Assembly: GCF_937958065.1 (NCBI RefSeq)
Contig: NZ_CALFXI010000109.1
Location: forward strand, 62,001 to 126,000
DNA: 64,000 nucleotides
From: an uncultured Steroidobacter sp.
GTDB taxonomy: Bacteria > Pseudomonadota > Gammaproteobacteria > Steroidobacterales > Steroidobacteraceae
Reading direction: 5' to 3'
The translations under genes were made by a program, and so were the position numbers. A model generated the notes under the pieces. That model saw only the letters and a program-made list of their open reading frames with translations, was not told where the DNA came from and did no database searches. The stretch's first letter is position 1. The number at the start of each line of letters is the position of its first letter. Shown piece by piece: positions 43,414 to 52,590 of this stretch.

Positions 43414-44326
43414 AGCGTCCACGGTGGTCGCGCCCGCAGTGAACCATGCGCGCTCGCTCGCCTTCAGTGCGATCGGCGCAATCATCGGATTGTCGATCGC
43501 CGGGTATGGCTTGTTCACGGCCGAGGGCACCTCGACCCGATCGGTGCCTGACGAAGCGGTCGCATTGATCAATGGTCAGCCCATCCTGCGGGGCGACTTC
43601 CGTACTCAGCTGGAGACCCAGACCGGCGAGACGCTCGCGACCAGTGCTCGCGCCACGCAATTGCAAGTGTTGGACGACATGGTGCGCGAAGAGTTGCTCG
43701 TGCAGCGCAGCCTCGAACTGAACTTTGGCGAGACGGACCAGGACGTCCGCAATGCCCTGGTGAATGCGGTCACGCGTCAGATCACGGTGCAAGTGGCTAC
43801 GGCGAATCCGACAGAGCAGCAGCTGCGGGCGTTCCATGACCGGAATCCGGGTCGTTTCACCACCGAGGGAAGCATCGAAGTCCGGGATTTCATCGTGAAC
43901 CCTGCGTCGGGGCGCAGTGCTGCCGAGAAGATGAAGGCGGCGGTGGCCGCTGCCGAGGCATTGAGAGCGGGATCGCCGGTTCAAAGCGTGATGCGTGACT
44001 TCGATCTGCAGGAACCGGAACGTTACGAACAGGACTATTACTTCGCGGTGAGATATCGGCTCGGCGACGCACTGTTCGAGCGGATTCGCGAGCTTCGTGC
44101 GGGCCAGGTCAGCGAGCCCCAGCAGGTCGGCACCGACATCCACGTGGTGCAAGTCCTCCAGAACGTCATGCCTGAGCCGCTCGGCTTCGAGGCCGCTCGC
44201 GATCAGGTGCTCTCCCAGTACAAGGATGCCGAGCAAACCCGGCTGATGGATGCAACCATCAAGTTTCTGCGCGGCAAGTCGACCATCGTGATCGCCAGCG
44301 ATTACGCGAGCGACTACCAGCCATGA
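43394..44326 (+). CDS. Membrane-anchored parvulin-type peptidyl-prolyl isomerase
   Basis: One membrane helix at about residues 22-42 (LAFSAIGAIIGLSIAGYGLF) anchors the protein. The SurA-N-like region (ALINGQPILRGDFRTQL, then VLDDMVREELLVQRSLEL) is followed by a parvulin-like domain with EVRDFIVNP and RIRELRAGQVSEPQQVGTDIHVVQV. It helps fold envelope proteins. It overlaps its neighbours on both sides. An ATG three bases downstream is equally possible. The parvulin core is short, and the isomerase activity is not certain. Confidence 0.82.
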   Translation: MMSTVVEASTVVAPAVNHARSLAFSAIGAIIGLSIAGYGLFTAEGTSTRSVPDEAVALINGQPILRGDFRTQLETQTGETLATSARATQLQVLDDMVREELLVQRSLELNFGETDQDVRNALVNAVTRQITVQVATANPTEQQLRAFHDRNPGRFTTEGSIEVRDFIVNPASGRSAAEKMKAAVAAAEALRAGSPVQSVMRDFDLQEPERYEQDYYFAVRYRLGDALFERIRELRAGQVSEPQQVGTDIHVVQVLQNVMPEPLGFEAARDQVLSQYKDAEQTRLMDATIKFLRGKSTIVIASDYASDYQP

Positions 44327-45540
44327 TGCGCGTGCTGCGGTCGTGGCTGGTGCTCGCCTGCCTGGCGCTCCAAGCTGGCGGCGCATTCGCGCATACCTTG
44401 AGCGAGAGTCATTCGTCGTGGCAGATCTCGGGCAACACCGTGCGCGTCGAGATGATCGTGCCCGAGCTGGAAGCGAAGCGTTTATCGCCAACCGGGACCG
44501 ATCTGCCGTCGCGAGCCGAATACAGTCGCTACCTAGGCGAGCGACTCTCGGTTCTCAATGACCACGAGCCGTGCGAGCGCACCGCCGGTCCGACACCGTT
44601 GAATGCGGTCCCGGGGTTCCTTCGCGACGAGCTCGAATTCACCTGCCCTGCCAGCGACGATCTCGCGATTCGATCCTCGGTGCTGGTCGACATCGTGCCC
44701 TCGCACACCAATTTCGCGCGCATTCAACTCGATGACCAGGACTTCTTCGAGCAGTTGCTGACCAACGAGCATCGCGAAGCCGAAATCACCGGCGGTGAAT
44801 CCCATGGCACGTTGCAGGGGGCCGGCATCCTGAAGTTCATCGAGATGGGCCTGATGCACATCTTCACCGGCATCGATCACATGGCGTTCATGCTCGGGCT
44901 GGTGCTCATTTCCCGTCGCATCAAGGATCTGTTGCTGGTGGTCACCGGCTTCACGCTCGGTCACAGCCTGACACTGGCGCTCGCCGTGACTGGCGTGCTC
45001 CGGCCCGATGCGCAGTTCATCGACGCGCTGGTGGCCCTGACCATCGTGCTGATCGGTGCGGAGAACGTGGGCGATTCGAGCCATCGTCCGTTACCCGTTG
45101 CACTCGGACTCGGCGGTTTGTTGCTCGCGATGGCCTTCGCGAAACATCTCGGCGTCGGTATCACTCTGCCGACGACGCTGCTCATTGGTGGCGGCATGTT
45201 CGCGGCAGGCTATCTCATGTTCGCCGGGCATTTGCGAGACGCCTCGCGCGCACGTCTGCTGATCACGCTCGTGTTCGGCTTGATTCATGGCTTCGGCTTC
45301 GCGGCGAACCTGTTGGAAATGCGCCTGCCCCCGGAGCGGCTGACCGAGCTGCTGGTGGGATTCAACATCGGCGTGGAGATCGGGCAGCTCGCCGTGGTGC
45401 TCGGCGCATTGGGAATCGCCGCGCTCCTCGTCCGGGTGCGACTGTCCGTGCCGCGAGCCTTGTTCACCGACATCGCCGCCGCCGCTCTGATCGGCCAGGG
45501 GCTGTACTGGTTCCTGGGCCGCACGGTGGCTCTCGGCTAA
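44323..45540 (+). CDS. HupE/UreJ family membrane protein
   Basis: A signal peptide and a periplasmic N-terminal domain of about 165 residues are followed by seven membrane helices carrying the HupE/UreJ motif MHIFTGIDHMAFMLGLVLIS and FTLGHSLTLALAV. HupE/UreJ proteins are metal (nickel/cobalt) permeases or unknown-function relatives with His-rich first helices. The 405-residue length with a large periplasmic N-terminus is typical of the group found next to parvulins in Proteobacteria. It is the last gene of the trio. Substrate unknown. Confidence 0.85.
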   Translation: MMRVLRSWLVLACLALQAGGAFAHTLSESHSSWQISGNTVRVEMIVPELEAKRLSPTGTDLPSRAEYSRYLGERLSVLNDHEPCERTAGPTPLNAVPGFLRDELEFTCPASDDLAIRSSVLVDIVPSHTNFARIQLDDQDFFEQLLTNEHREAEITGGESHGTLQGAGILKFIEMGLMHIFTGIDHMAFMLGLVLISRRIKDLLLVVTGFTLGHSLTLALAVTGVLRPDAQFIDALVALTIVLIGAENVGDSSHRPLPVALGLGGLLLAMAFAKHLGVGITLPTTLLIGGGMFAAGYLMFAGHLRDASRARLLITLVFGLIHGFGFAANLLEMRLPPERLTELLVGFNIGVEIGQLAVVLGALGIAALLVRVRLSVPRALFTDIAAAALIGQGLYWFLGRTVALG

Positions 45541-45568
45541 CCACCCAACTGCGCACATCCTTCCTTCC

Positions 45569-45612
45569 GGGCGCTTCATAAGCAGAAGCGGTGCCCGACA
45601 TACGTCATTTTT
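45569..45612 (+). terminator. Possible intrinsic terminator after the HupE-like gene
   Basis: GGGC-GCTTC pairs with GAAGC-GCCC (with a small GGT bulge on one side) over a seven-base loop, and a run of five T residues lies about ten bases beyond. The distance to the T-run is a little long, so this is a moderate call. Confidence 0.5.
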
Positions 45613-45660
45613 ATCTCTGCAAAACAAGGAGTTGATGCGTCGTTTTCATCTGCCAAATTG

Positions 45661-45689
45661 TTGACAATTTCATCGGCACTTCCTAGTCT
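45661..45689 (+). promoter_or_regulatory. Predicted sigma-70-like promoter of the receptor at 45.7-48.4 kb
   Basis: A perfect TTGACA -35, exactly 17 bases, and TAGTCT -10. The -35 lies in AAATTGTTGACAATTT, a near-perfect palindrome that also fits an operator for a GntR/FCD-type regulator. It leaves a leader of about 52 bases. This is the only rightward member of the shared set. Confidence 0.65.
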
Positions 45690-45706
45690 GGGTCGCATCA
45701 CAAACA

Positions 45707-45724
45707 GTCCGGCACGAGCCGGAC
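45707..45724 (+). other. Short hairpin in the leader of the receptor gene
   Basis: GTCCGGC pairs perfectly with GCCGGAC over an ACGA loop, about 25 bases upstream of the ATG and within the predicted leader. It could affect mRNA stability or translation. No known riboswitch pattern is recognised. Confidence 0.5.
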
Positions 45725-45748
45725 ACACTCGGACGGCAAGGGGGATCC

Positions 45749-48421
45749 ATGCGACGACGTCCAGCTTTATTCGGTGCTTGTGCACTGGTTGCGGCGACCA
45801 CGGTCACGGCACAGCAGGCGGACACCGGACCGGTCATGGAACAAGTGGTCGTTACGGGCACGAGTATTCGTGGCGTGGCGAGTGCCGGCGCACCGGTGGT
45901 CGCACTGGATCGCGAAGAGCTCGTCGCCACGGGCCTTGCGACCAGCAGCGATCTGGCTCGGGCTCTCCCCCAGGTGCTCAATCTCGGTGCCGATGAAAGC
46001 CGGCTCGGCGGCGCTCAGGACGGCGCGGCGAATGCCACTCGGATTTCCGGCATCAATCTGCGCGGCATCGGCAATGAAGCCACGCTGCTGCTGATCAACG
46101 GCCGACGCCTCGCGCCGGCGGGCGTCATCAAATCGCTGTATGACCCCAACGTCATCGCGTCCGCTGCGATCGAGCGCCTGGAGGTGGTCGTCGATGGCGC
46201 CTCCGCGATCTACGGCTCGGACGCCGTCGCCGGCGTCGTAAACATCATCACGCGCAATGATTTCGAAGGCGCCGAAACCCTGGTGCGCTATGGCGTGGCC
46301 GACGGCACCAGCCAGAAAATCATCAGCCAGAACTTCGGCTTCACCTGGGACAGCGGCAGCGTGTTCGCCGCATACGAGCACAACGAACGCGATCACCTCT
46401 CCGGCGCCGACCGCGACTTTGCATCGAACGATCGTCGTGCGCGCGGCGGCTCGGACGCACGCCCCACGCTCGCCTCGCCAGGAAACATCGTGGTCGGCAC
46501 GACGCGCTATCCCCTGCCCGCGGGCGCCGGCACTGGACTGGATCCCGCACAACTCACCGCCGGCACCGCGAATCGTTTCGACGAAGGCTCGTTCGCCGAT
46601 CTGTTGCCCAATCAGAAACGCGACAGCTTCTTCCTGAATGCGCGCCAGGAATTCGGCAAGCTGGATCTGTGGTATCAAGGCTGGCTCTCGGAGCGCGACT
46701 TCGACGAGCGCGTCGCGCCCGCATCGGGCCAGTTGCGCGTACCGAACACGAACGCCTTCTTCGTCGCGCCCGCCGCGCTCGGCTCGCCGGCGTTCGTCAA
46801 CGTCGAGTATCGTTTTCTCGCCGAGGACTCGGATCCGCGCCTGTCGGGGTACGAGAATGCCCAGCAGAACGCGATCGGAGCAGGCTACGATCTGGGCGGC
46901 GACTGGCGTATCGAAGGTTATGCAAATTTGAGCAAGAACCGCGGGTTCCAGCGTCGTGGCGCGATCACCAACGGCGCCGCGCTGACGGCCGCCCTGGCGA
47001 GCAGCAACCCGGCGACTGCGTTCAATCCGTTCGGCGATGGCTCGTTCAACGTCACCAACAATCCGGCGCTGGTCGACCTGATCATTGCCAATCGCGACAC
47101 GCACGCCACCAGCGAAGCGCGCGATCTGGCGTTGAAGGCCGACGGTCCCTTGTTCTCGCTGCCCGGCGGGGACGTGCGCGTCGCCATCGGCCTGGAACGT
47201 CATGACAACGAATTCCGGCAGCGGCTCGATGCCAACAACGTGCTGGCCTCCGGCGCGGTCACGACCAAGAACATTCTGAACCGCCGCCACAACACCTCGT
47301 TCTTCGGCGAAGTGTTCGTGCCGGTGGTGAGCGAGGAGCAAGCCATCCCCGGCATTCACAGCTTGAGTGTGTCAGTGGCCGGACGGCGCGAGGAATACTC
47401 CGACTTCGGCTCAACGACCGATCCGAAAGTCGGCGTGATCTGGCGCCCCGTTTCCTCGCTGACGGCACGCGCCACTTATGGCACGTCTTTCCGCGCTCCG
47501 TCGCTCGTGGACACCAGCGAGCAGATCCACAATATCTTCATTCAGAACCTGACCGATCCCGCCGGCGCTGGCGGGATCACTCGCGGCATCTATCACAACG
47601 GCGGTCGCGCCTCCTTGCAGCCCGAAGAGGCGACCACCTGGTCCGTGGGACTGGACTGGGCCCCGACCGGCGCGCAGCAAGGCCTGACCGCATCACTCAC
47701 CTACTATGACGTGGACTACACGGACCGCATCGACGTCGTGCTCAACACGGCCCTCACGAATGCAGACGTTTATGGCCCGTACGTGATTCGTCGGCCGCCC
47801 GCCAGCGATGCAGCCGCCACCGCCGCATTCAATGCCCTGGTGCAGTCCTTCCTCAGCAATCCCGACCTGCAGAGCCCCGCGGAGCCCGTCACCAACATCA
47901 ACGCCATCATCGACGGCCGCCGTGCGAATCTCGGCAGCATGAAGCAGCAAGGCATCGATCTGAACCTCGCTTACAGCTTCAGCACCTCGTTCGGCGATTG
48001 GCGCGTGGGCTTCGATGCCGCGAAAATCCTCGACCTGACGCGCTCCATCGCGCCCGGCCTGCCCTACGTCGACGTGCTCGACACGTTCAGCAATCCCGTC
48101 GATCTGCGCGCCCGCGCATCGGTGGGCTGGCGATTGCACGGCTGGTCGGCGAACGCCTATCTGAACTACGTCGACAGCTATCTCAACACGGCCATCAGCC
48201 CCAATGTCGAGGTGGATAGCTACGAGACCGTCGACGCCTCGGTCGTCTATGACTTCGGCGACGAGCGCGGCGCTCTGAGCGGCGTGAGCCTGTCGGTCAA
48301 CGCTCAGAACCTGCTCGATGAGGATCCGCCGATCGTGTTGAACGGCATCGTGTCCTGGGACAACCAGAACGTGTCGCCGCTCGGCCGTTTCGTTTCTTTC
48401 GTGCTGACCAAGCGCTGGTGA
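45749..48421 (+). CDS. TonB-dependent receptor, large type
   Basis: A signal peptide (ALFGACALVAATTVTAQQ) is followed by the TonB-box-like MEQVVVTGTSIRG, plug domain (INLRGIGNEATLLLINGRRLAPAG, in part, then VDGASAIYGSDAVAGVVNIIT) and a long barrel ending GRFVSFVLTKRW. The 890-residue length and VVVTGTSIRG start are of the type that often takes peptides or oligosaccharides in sphingomonads and xanthomonads. There is no STN domain. It is translated just ahead of the CocE-like hydrolase. Confidence 0.92.
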   Translation: MRRRPALFGACALVAATTVTAQQADTGPVMEQVVVTGTSIRGVASAGAPVVALDREELVATGLATSSDLARALPQVLNLGADESRLGGAQDGAANATRISGINLRGIGNEATLLLINGRRLAPAGVIKSLYDPNVIASAAIERLEVVVDGASAIYGSDAVAGVVNIITRNDFEGAETLVRYGVADGTSQKIISQNFGFTWDSGSVFAAYEHNERDHLSGADRDFASNDRRARGGSDARPTLASPGNIVVGTTRYPLPAGAGTGLDPAQLTAGTANRFDEGSFADLLPNQKRDSFFLNARQEFGKLDLWYQGWLSERDFDERVAPASGQLRVPNTNAFFVAPAALGSPAFVNVEYRFLAEDSDPRLSGYENAQQNAIGAGYDLGGDWRIEGYANLSKNRGFQRRGAITNGAALTAALASSNPATAFNPFGDGSFNVTNNPALVDLIIANRDTHATSEARDLALKADGPLFSLPGGDVRVAIGLERHDNEFRQRLDANNVLASGAVTTKNILNRRHNTSFFGEVFVPVVSEEQAIPGIHSLSVSVAGRREEYSDFGSTTDPKVGVIWRPVSSLTARATYGTSFRAPSLVDTSEQIHNIFIQNLTDPAGAGGITRGIYHNGGRASLQPEEATTWSVGLDWAPTGAQQGLTASLTYYDVDYTDRIDVVLNTALTNADVYGPYVIRRPPASDAAATAAFNALVQSFLSNPDLQSPAEPVTNINAIIDGRRANLGSMKQQGIDLNLAYSFSTSFGDWRVGFDAAKILDLTRSIAPGLPYVDVLDTFSNPVDLRARASVGWRLHGWSANAYLNYVDSYLNTAISPNVEVDSYETVDASVVYDFGDERGALSGVSLSVNAQNLLDEDPPIVLNGIVSWDNQNVSPLGRFVSFVLTKRW

Positions 48422-48423
48422 TC

Positions 48424-50241
48424 ATGCGCCCACCAAACACAACCCTGCGAGTCACCTGGGCCGCCTGCACTGTGCTGCTGCCCGCCCATTTCCTTCATGC
48501 CAGCGAGGTGAAAGAGTCCCGGCCCGGCGTGTATCGCGGCTATTCCGAAGCGCGCTTCAGCGAATGGCAGAAGACGTCGCAGTACGTGAGCATGTCGGAC
48601 GGCGTGAAGCTCGCCGTCGACATTTATCGTCCGGCGGTCAATGGCCGCGCAGTGGACGAGAAGTTTCCGGTCGTGTGGATCCACACGCCGTATCGGCGCG
48701 CCTATGTCGATTCCAAAGGCACGCTCGTCAATCCTCTCGAGCAGTTGCACCTCATGCCGTTGTTGAAGTACGGCTATGTGGTCGCCGCCGTGGACACGCG
48801 GGGGCGCGGCGCGTCCTTCGGCGCTCGCCGGGGTTTTCAGGATCGCACCGAAGCTCGCGATGCTTATGAAATGACCGAGTGGTTCGCGAAGCAGCCGTGG
48901 AGCACCGGCGCCATTGGCGTCGCCGGATGTTCCTATCTCGGCGGCACGACCTGGCACGCCGCCACCATGATGGCGCCGCACCTGCGAGCCATTGCGCCCG
49001 GCTGCACCGATTTCGACAAGTATGGATTCGTCAGCCGCGGCGGCATCACGGCGCAATTCAATACGCGTCCCGAGAATCCCGGCCAGGATTACGGCCAGGG
49101 CGTGGTGCCGGTGGAATCCGATACGGATGGCAAACAAGCGGCCAGCGCAATCGCCGAGCACATCAAGGGCACGCCGATGGCCGAGCTCTGGGCGGGCATG
49201 CGCTATCGCGACGACGTTTCGCCGCTGCTCGGGGTGCCGTTCTGGCGTGAATCCAGCGTCGCCACCTACGCAAAAGAAATCGAGCGCTCCGGCGTCGGCA
49301 TCTTCATCTGGGGCAATTGGCTGGATGAAGGCAGCTTCGAAGCGACCCTCGCGTACAACAACCTCTCCAATCCACGCAAGCTGTGGATGGGCGAGTGGGG
49401 ACATTGCGAAGTCGGCGACTTCCCGATGGCCACTGAATTCCTGCGCTTTTTCGATCATTTCCTGAAAAAGATCGACAACGGCTGGCAGCGCGAAGCGCCG
49501 ATCTACTACCGCACCGTCAACGCACCGGCCGGCAAGGAATGGAGCAGCACCGATCAGTGGCCGCTGGCAAACGCTCGCAATGAAACGTTGCACATCGGCG
49601 GCTCGGCCAAGCCCGGGGTGTCGGGTCGACTCACGAGCGAAGCGGACGCCACCGCGACGGTACGCGACAGGTTCACCGTCAACTACGATCCCAAGTGCAG
49701 CGGCAAGGTCGATCTGTACTTCCTGATGTGGCCTTGTGGCGTCGAGCAGCACGGTCTGAGCTACACGACCCCGGCCCTCGGCGCCGATGCGCACATCGCC
49801 GGCCATCCCATCGTCGATCTGTGGATCTCATCGACCACCAGCGACGCCGATGTATTCGTGTACCTGGAAGATGTGGCGCCGGACGGCACCTCGACCATCG
49901 TGACTCATGGTCGGCTGCGAGCCTCGCATCGAGGCGAGCAACCGGCGCCGTATCGCAACTTCATGGGCCTGCCCTATCACAGCGGCGCACGGCGGGATGC
50001 CGAGCCGCTGATTCCGGGTGAGCCGGCACGGCTGCGGCTGGATCTGTTGCCGACCTCCACGATCGTCAAAGCCGGCCATCGCGTGCGCCTGACCGTCGCC
50101 GGGGCGGATCCGCGCCAGCGCTCGCGCAATGTGCAATTCGATCCGCCGCCGACCCTCACGATCCATCATGACGGAGCGCACGCATCGCAGCTGACGTTGC
50201 CCGTGGTCGGGACATTCGCCGCGAAGGTGCACGCCGAGTGA
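48424..50241 (+). CDS. CocE/NonD-family hydrolase
   Basis: An alpha/beta hydrolase with the X-Pro dipeptidyl-peptidase S15-type fold: VKLAVDIYRPA, KFPVVWIHTPY, VDTRGRGAS, the nucleophile serine in VAGCSYLGG, the acid/base region MGEWGHCEV and the C-terminal jelly-roll domain (DLWISSTTSDADVFVYLEDV, in part). A signal peptide (LLPAHFLHASE) is likely, so it acts in the periplasm or outside. It would cleave esters or amides of the compound taken up by the receptor upstream. The ATG at 48424 is used; a GTG at 48418 overlaps the receptor stop and may couple translation. Confidence 0.88.
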   Translation: MRPPNTTLRVTWAACTVLLPAHFLHASEVKESRPGVYRGYSEARFSEWQKTSQYVSMSDGVKLAVDIYRPAVNGRAVDEKFPVVWIHTPYRRAYVDSKGTLVNPLEQLHLMPLLKYGYVVAAVDTRGRGASFGARRGFQDRTEARDAYEMTEWFAKQPWSTGAIGVAGCSYLGGTTWHAATMMAPHLRAIAPGCTDFDKYGFVSRGGITAQFNTRPENPGQDYGQGVVPVESDTDGKQAASAIAEHIKGTPMAELWAGMRYRDDVSPLLGVPFWRESSVATYAKEIERSGVGIFIWGNWLDEGSFEATLAYNNLSNPRKLWMGEWGHCEVGDFPMATEFLRFFDHFLKKIDNGWQREAPIYYRTVNAPAGKEWSSTDQWPLANARNETLHIGGSAKPGVSGRLTSEADATATVRDRFTVNYDPKCSGKVDLYFLMWPCGVEQHGLSYTTPALGADAHIAGHPIVDLWISSTTSDADVFVYLEDVAPDGTSTIVTHGRLRASHRGEQPAPYRNFMGLPYHSGARRDAEPLIPGEPARLRLDLLPTSTIVKAGHRVRLTVAGADPRQRSRNVQFDPPPTLTIHHDGAHASQLTLPVVGTFAAKVHAE

Positions 50242-50243
50242 AG

Positions 50244-50942
50244 TTACTTGAGGTCCAGGTCCATCGCGGACAACGTTTCCAGTCCCTCGGCGATATGGTC
50301 GCGCATCAACCGCTCCGCATCCCTGGCTCGACCATTGACGATGGCTTCGGTGATCTTGCGATGGCCGGCGTTGGCGTTGTCGATGCGCCGGGCGCTGTAG
50401 AAGGTCGTGATCAGCAGCCGATAGATGGGAATGCGCAGCCGCTCCAGAAACATGCGGATGAACTGGTTGCCGGAGCCTTCGATGATCAGCTGATGCCACT
50501 CGTCGTTGAGCCGCGCGAAGCGCTCGTGATCGATGGTGTCCTCGATCTCGTTCAGCTCGGCCTGGATCTTCTGCAGCTTCCGCTTCAGCTCGGGCCGGTC
50601 GGCCGCGGCGAAATCCGCGGCCGCCATGCCTTCGAGCGCCATGCGCGCCCGATACATCTGCCGCAGGTCGTCATGCGTGAAGCGCTTCACTGAGGCGCCC
50701 CGGAACTCCTCGATGGTCACCAGCCCTTCGCTCGACAACCGCTGCAATGCTTCGCGAACGCGAGTCCGCGTCGCGGTCGGCTGCTCGCGCATGATGTCCG
50801 CTTCGACCAGGCGCTGGCCGGGCACGAACGTGCCCCGGCGAATGCGTTCGCGGATCCAATCCACGACCTCGCTGACGCTGCGCGGCTCGGCGCGGGTCGT
50901 TCTCGCTTTGGTAACGGTGCGGTTGTCAGTCTTGGCTGGCAT
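50244..50942 (-). CDS. GntR-family (FadR/FCD) transcriptional regulator
   Basis: An N-terminal winged helix (RERIRRGTFVPGQRLVEADI, then TRTRVREALQRLSSEGLVTIEEFRGASV, in part) is followed by an FCD all-helical effector domain with metal-binding His and Asp residues (MARIDNANAGHRKI-like end, ARLNDEWHQLIIEGSGN). Start at MPAKTDNRTVTK with AGGA upstream. It converges with the CocE-like gene with two bases between stops, and diverges from the TRAP/CoA-transferase operon, which it probably controls. FCD regulators usually sense organic acids. Confidence 0.88.
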   Translation of the reverse strand: MPAKTDNRTVTKARTTRAEPRSVSEVVDWIRERIRRGTFVPGQRLVEADIMREQPTATRTRVREALQRLSSEGLVTIEEFRGASVKRFTHDDLRQMYRARMALEGMAAADFAAADRPELKRKLQKIQAELNEIEDTIDHERFARLNDEWHQLIIEGSGNQFIRMFLERLRIPIYRLLITTFYSARRIDNANAGHRKITEAIVNGRARDAERLMRDHIAEGLETLSAMDLDLK

Positions 50943-50990
50943 GCATTCCTGCTGCCGCGACGGCGGCGTGGCGACAATATGATCGATGTT

Positions 50991-51001
50991 TTGGTCAACA
51001 A
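50991..51001. promoter_or_regulatory. Candidate GntR operator between regulator and CapA/TRAP operon
   Basis: TTGGTCAACAA is an 11-base near-palindrome with one mismatch, of the TTGGTNACCAA type seen for FadR/FCD regulators. It lies in the 80-base divergent region, about 22 bases before the CapA-like start. Confidence 0.4.
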
Positions 51002-51022
51002 TCAACCGGGGTCGAGCGCAGT

Positions 51023-52117
51023 ATGGAGCTGATCTTCACGGGGGATCTGATCCTCGATGAGCCGCAGCCCGACCACTGGCTGAGCGGCATCGCACCCGCG
51101 CTGCGCAGCGCGGATCTGACCATCGGACACTTGGAAGTGCCCCACTCGAGTCACGTGGCCGCAAGCGGCGATGATGTGCCGGCACCGGGTGCCGATCCCG
51201 ATCACCTTGCGGCGCTGGCGCGAGCCGGCGTCGGCCTCGTGACCTTGGCGGGCAATCACATCGCCGACCTTGGCGAGGTCGGCATCACCGACACGATTCG
51301 CGGCCTGACCCATGCCGGCATTGCATACACGGGCGCCGGAACGTCGCTTGGTGAAGCTCGCAGGCCCGCAATCGCTCATCTCGGCGGCAAGCGCGTCGCC
51401 GTGCTGAGTTACAACTGCGTCGGACCAGAAAGTGCGTGGGCCGGGCCAACACGCGCCGGCTGTTCGTACATTCGAGTCGAGCCGGCGGACGGGAGTGCGA
51501 TTCGGCCAGCCGCCGCGCTCGATCGCATCGATCCGGCTTCGTTGCTGACGCTGGCCGAAGACATCGAGGCGGCAAAAGCTCGGGCAGACTTCGTCGTCGT
51601 CGCGTTTCACAAAGGCATCGTGCACACGAGGGCCAAGCTCGCGCCGTACGAACGACCCCTCGCCCACGCCGCCATCGAGGCCGGTTGCGACGTAGTCATC
51701 GGTCATCATGCCCACATCGTGCGAGGAATCGAGTTTCATCGCGGCGTGCCTGTGTTCCATGGCTTGGGGAACGGCTGCGTCGTGACTCGTGCGTTGAGTC
51801 CCGACCAGGCATCTCCGGAGCGCGCGGCCTGGGCTCGCAAACGGAAAGAGTTGTTTGGTTTCGAGCCGGATCCTGCGTACGTGCTCGCGCCGTTTCATCC
51901 CGAAGCGGTGAATGCAATGCTGGGTCGGATGTGCATCGACGCGAGCGGCAGCATGCGCGTCGGGTTCCTTCCCGTGCACGTCGATCCTCCAGGCCGTCCC
52001 CGTCTTGCTCCGAACGCCGCGCGGCGCATCGCCGATTACATTCAAACCATCGGCATCGAAGCCGGTCTGCCGCCACTGAGCATGCAAATCACAAGTGAGG
52101 GCGTGTGGCTGAACTGA
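51023..52117 (+). CDS. CapA-family metallophosphatase-like protein
   Basis: The 364-residue protein fits the PGA_cap/CapA fold: FTGDLILDEP, DLTIGHLEVPHSSH, VTLAGNHIADLGEVGITDTI, then DFVVVAFHKGIVH and VVIGHHAHIVRGIEFHRGVPVFHGLGN. The His/Asp ligands of the metallophosphatase family are present. Known members take part in poly-gamma-glutamate synthesis or are amidohydrolase-like. There is no cap operon here; instead it opens a TRAP transporter/CoA-transferase operon, so a hydrolytic role on the imported compound is more likely. No signal peptide. Confidence 0.82.
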   Translation: MELIFTGDLILDEPQPDHWLSGIAPALRSADLTIGHLEVPHSSHVAASGDDVPAPGADPDHLAALARAGVGLVTLAGNHIADLGEVGITDTIRGLTHAGIAYTGAGTSLGEARRPAIAHLGGKRVAVLSYNCVGPESAWAGPTRAGCSYIRVEPADGSAIRPAAALDRIDPASLLTLAEDIEAAKARADFVVVAFHKGIVHTRAKLAPYERPLAHAAIEAGCDVVIGHHAHIVRGIEFHRGVPVFHGLGNGCVVTRALSPDQASPERAAWARKRKELFGFEPDPAYVLAPFHPEAVNAMLGRMCIDASGSMRVGFLPVHVDPPGRPRLAPNAARRIADYIQTIGIEAGLPPLSMQITSEGVWLN

Positions 52118-52590
52118 TGCAACGTCACAACGAAGGCCAGACGCGCGGGCCGCTGTTCTATATCGGCGCTGGCGGCCTGGTGCTCGCGATGGGCGTCGAA
52201 GCGCTCGCGGTGCTCGGCCGTCATGCGGGAATTCCCCTGCTGGGCGCGCTGGAAATCATCCAGGCATGCATTCTGCTGATGGCGTCGGCAGCGATGCTGT
52301 CGGCCACGCTGAACAAGGGCCATGCTACGGTCACGTTGCTCACGGCTCGTGTGGGCGCGCGCACGCGTGACTTCTTGCATGCCTTTGCTCATTTGCTGTC
52401 CGCGCTGTTCTTCATCGGACTGGCAGCGGGCGTGCTCTGGCTCGCGATCGAGTCCTGGAACGATTACGAGCAGAGCGAGCTGCTGCACATTCCCTTCCGT
52501 CCGCTGCGCATCGTGTCGCTGGTGGCCGCTGTCGCCATCGCGCTGGTCTTCCTGCGCGATATGTGGCGCTCGCTGCGGGGGCGCTCATGA
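52105..52590 (+). CDS. TRAP transporter small membrane subunit (DctQ type)
   Basis: The 161-residue protein has four membrane helices at about residues 18-38, 50-66, 88-112 and 130-148, the layout of DctQ subunits, with SWNDYEQSELLHIPFRPLRI, including the typical short amphipathic linker. The start is a GTG inside the end of the CapA-like gene, and its stop overlaps the DctM start. It works with DctM and DctP in sodium-driven uptake of organic acids. Confidence 0.85.
   Translation: MAELMQRHNEGQTRGPLFYIGAGGLVLAMGVEALAVLGRHAGIPLLGALEIIQACILLMASAAMLSATLNKGHATVTLLTARVGARTRDFLHAFAHLLSALFFIGLAAGVLWLAIESWNDYEQSELLHIPFRPLRIVSLVAAVAIALVFLRDMWRSLRGRS

Noticed and set aside
45767..47359. 530-codon leftward frame inside the receptor gene
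   Set aside because: It is the complementary frame of a clear TonB receptor with conserved motifs.
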